A stretch of 8,668 nucleotides of DNA from positions 1 to 8,668 of the forward strand of contig CAZMSA010000156.1 of NCBI GenBank assembly GCA_964568825.1, read 5' to 3'. The translations under genes and the position numbers were made by a program. Every line of letters starts with the position of its first letter. The stretch's first letter is position 1. The notes beneath the pieces were generated by a model. It did no database searches. It had not been told where the DNA came from and saw only the letters and a program-made list of their open reading frames with translations. The stretch comes from CAVVDT01 sp964568825. GTDB taxonomy: Bacteria; Pseudomonadota; Alphaproteobacteria; Rhizobiales; Aestuariivirgaceae. Of this stretch, positions 7,592 through 8,668 are shown piece after piece.

Positions 7592-8668
7592 TCAGCGCGG
7601 CAGGATGCTCGATCCCATGAGTATCTCATCGATGGCGCGTGCCGCCTGCCGGCCCTCGCGGATCGCCCATACCACCAGCGACTGGCCGCGGCGCATGTCG
7701 CCGGCGGCGAAGACCTTGTCCACCGACGTGCGGTAATCGTTGGTGTTGGCACCCACGTTCTTGCGTCCGTCGAGCGCCACGCCGAGTTCTTCCACCATGC
7801 CTTCGAGCACCGGATGCACGAAGCCCATGGCCAGCAACACGAGATCGGCCTTGAGCTCGAACTCGCTGCCGGCGACCGGCTGGAGTTTTTGATCGACGCG
7901 CACGCAGTGCAGCTTCTTCACAACCCCCTTGGCGCCGGAAAAGTGCTGCGTTAGTACCGAAAAATCACGCTCGACGCCTTCCTGCTGGCTCGATGAGGTG
8001 CGCAGCTTCAGCGGCCAGTTGGGCCACGTCAGCATCTTGTTCTCGTGCAGCGGCGGCTGCGGCATGATCTCAAGCTGGGTGACCGAAAGCGCTCCCTGGC
8101 GGATCGAGGTGCCGATGCAGTCGGACCCGGTATCACCTCCGCCGATCACCACCACATGCTTGCCGGCGGCCAAAATCGGTTTCACGTCGCCGAGCGGTTC
8201 GCCGGAAACGCGGCGGTTCTGCTGCGGCAGGAAGTCCATGGCGAAGTGGATGCCGTCAAGGTCACGGCCCTCGATCGGCAGGTCGCGCGACAGCTTGGAA
8301 CCGCCGGCGAGCAACACCGCGTCATGATCATCGACAAGCTTGCGGCCGCTGACGTCATGGCCGACATGCACGCTGGTGTGGAAGGTGACACCTTCGCCTT
8401 GCATCTGCTCGACGCGGCGGTCGATATAATGCTTTTCCATCTTGAAATCGGGAATGCCGTAACGTAGCAGGCCGCCGGGCTTGGCGTCGCGCTCGAAGAC
8501 GTGCACCGCATGGCCGACGCGAGCAAGCTGCTGGGCCGCCGCCAGGCCCGCCGGGCCAGAGCCGACGATGGCAACCCGCTTGCCCGTTGCCTGTTCGGCA
8601 GGTTCGGGCCGGATCCAGCCTTCCTTGTAGGCGCGGTCGGCGATGGCCTGTTCGATGGTCTTGATGGC
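7592..8668 (-). CDS. gltD: Glutamate synthase (NADPH) small subunit, N-terminus beyond window
   Basis: Beta subunit of NADPH-GOGAT. It takes electrons from NADPH to FAD and passes them through Fe-S clusters to the large subunit GltB, which makes glutamate from glutamine and 2-oxoglutarate in the cytoplasm. The frame is open from the right edge (the codon at 8506-8504 is an internal GTG, not the start) to a TGA at 7594-7592. About 358 residues are visible, so roughly the first 120 of a usual ~480, including the N-terminal Fe-S cysteines, lie outside. Visible (numbered from the window edge): FAD-binding VAIVGSGPAGLAA (32-44), PGGLLRYGIPDFK (64-76), NADPH-binding VVVIGGGDTGSDC (172-184), and the C-terminal AAGDMRRGQSLVVWAI (321-336). 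gltB would be expected further to the right. It converges with the SGNH gene with no base between their stop codons. Confidence 0.95.
   Translation of the reverse strand, partial: AIKTIEQAIADRAYKEGWIRPEPAEQATGKRVAIVGSGPAGLAAAQQLARVGHAVHVFERDAKPGGLLRYGIPDFKMEKHYIDRRVEQMQGEGVTFHTSVHVGHDVSGRKLVDDHDAVLLAGGSKLSRDLPIEGRDLDGIHFAMDFLPQQNRRVSGEPLGDVKPILAAGKHVVVIGGGDTGSDCIGTSIRQGALSVTQLEIMPQPPLHENKMLTWPNWPLKLRTSSSQQEGVERDFSVLTQHFSGAKGVVKKLHCVRVDQKLQPVAGSEFELKADLVLLAMGFVHPVLEGMVEELGVALDGRKNVGANTNDYRTSVDKVFAAGDMRRGQSLVVWAIREGRQAARAIDEILMGSSILPR

Overview
This is a GC-rich alphaproteobacterial chromosome segment, most likely from the order Hyphomicrobiales (Rhizobiales). Three things point there: the protein families present, the association of a gltD gene with cell-envelope genes, and two copies of a two-hairpin intergenic element with the core CCGAAAAGTGG...CCACTTTTCGG, which resembles the RIME-type palindromic elements of rhizobia and relatives. 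The genus cannot be fixed from the sequence alone.

Layout, left to right: the first 14 codons of an unidentified minus-strand gene (1-42); a 253-base gap with one GC-rich palindrome; kdsD (arabinose-5-phosphate isomerase, minus); a divergent intergenic region with a CtrA-like box; a secreted outer-membrane beta-barrel protein (plus); palindromic element copy 1; galU (UTP-glucose-1-phosphate uridylyltransferase, minus); a 113-base divergent gap; galE (UDP-glucose 4-epimerase, plus) followed closely by an MltB-type lytic transglycosylase (plus); palindromic element copy 2; a secreted SGNH/DUF459-like protein (plus); and, convergent with it and with no gap, the 3' three quarters of gltD (glutamate synthase small subunit, minus), which runs off the right edge.

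The common theme is the cell envelope. KdsD feeds the Kdo branch of LPS synthesis. GalU and GalE make UDP-glucose and UDP-galactose for surface glycans. The barrel protein belongs to the outer membrane. The transglycosylase and the SGNH-like protein carry export signals and probably act on periplasmic glycans. gltD is unrelated nitrogen metabolism at the edge. No defence system, CRISPR array, tRNA, rRNA or transposase was seen.

The most interesting signals are small. (1) Both palindromic elements start exactly at a gene's stop codon and supply that TAG, and their second hairpin has changed sequence in both arms while keeping its pairing. (2) The SGNH-like protein keeps its Ser block but has Asn in both positions where the catalytic Asp and His are expected. 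(3) The barrel gene has a near-consensus CtrA site upstream. The window otherwise looks like ordinary core genome, and no undescribed multi-gene system is evident.
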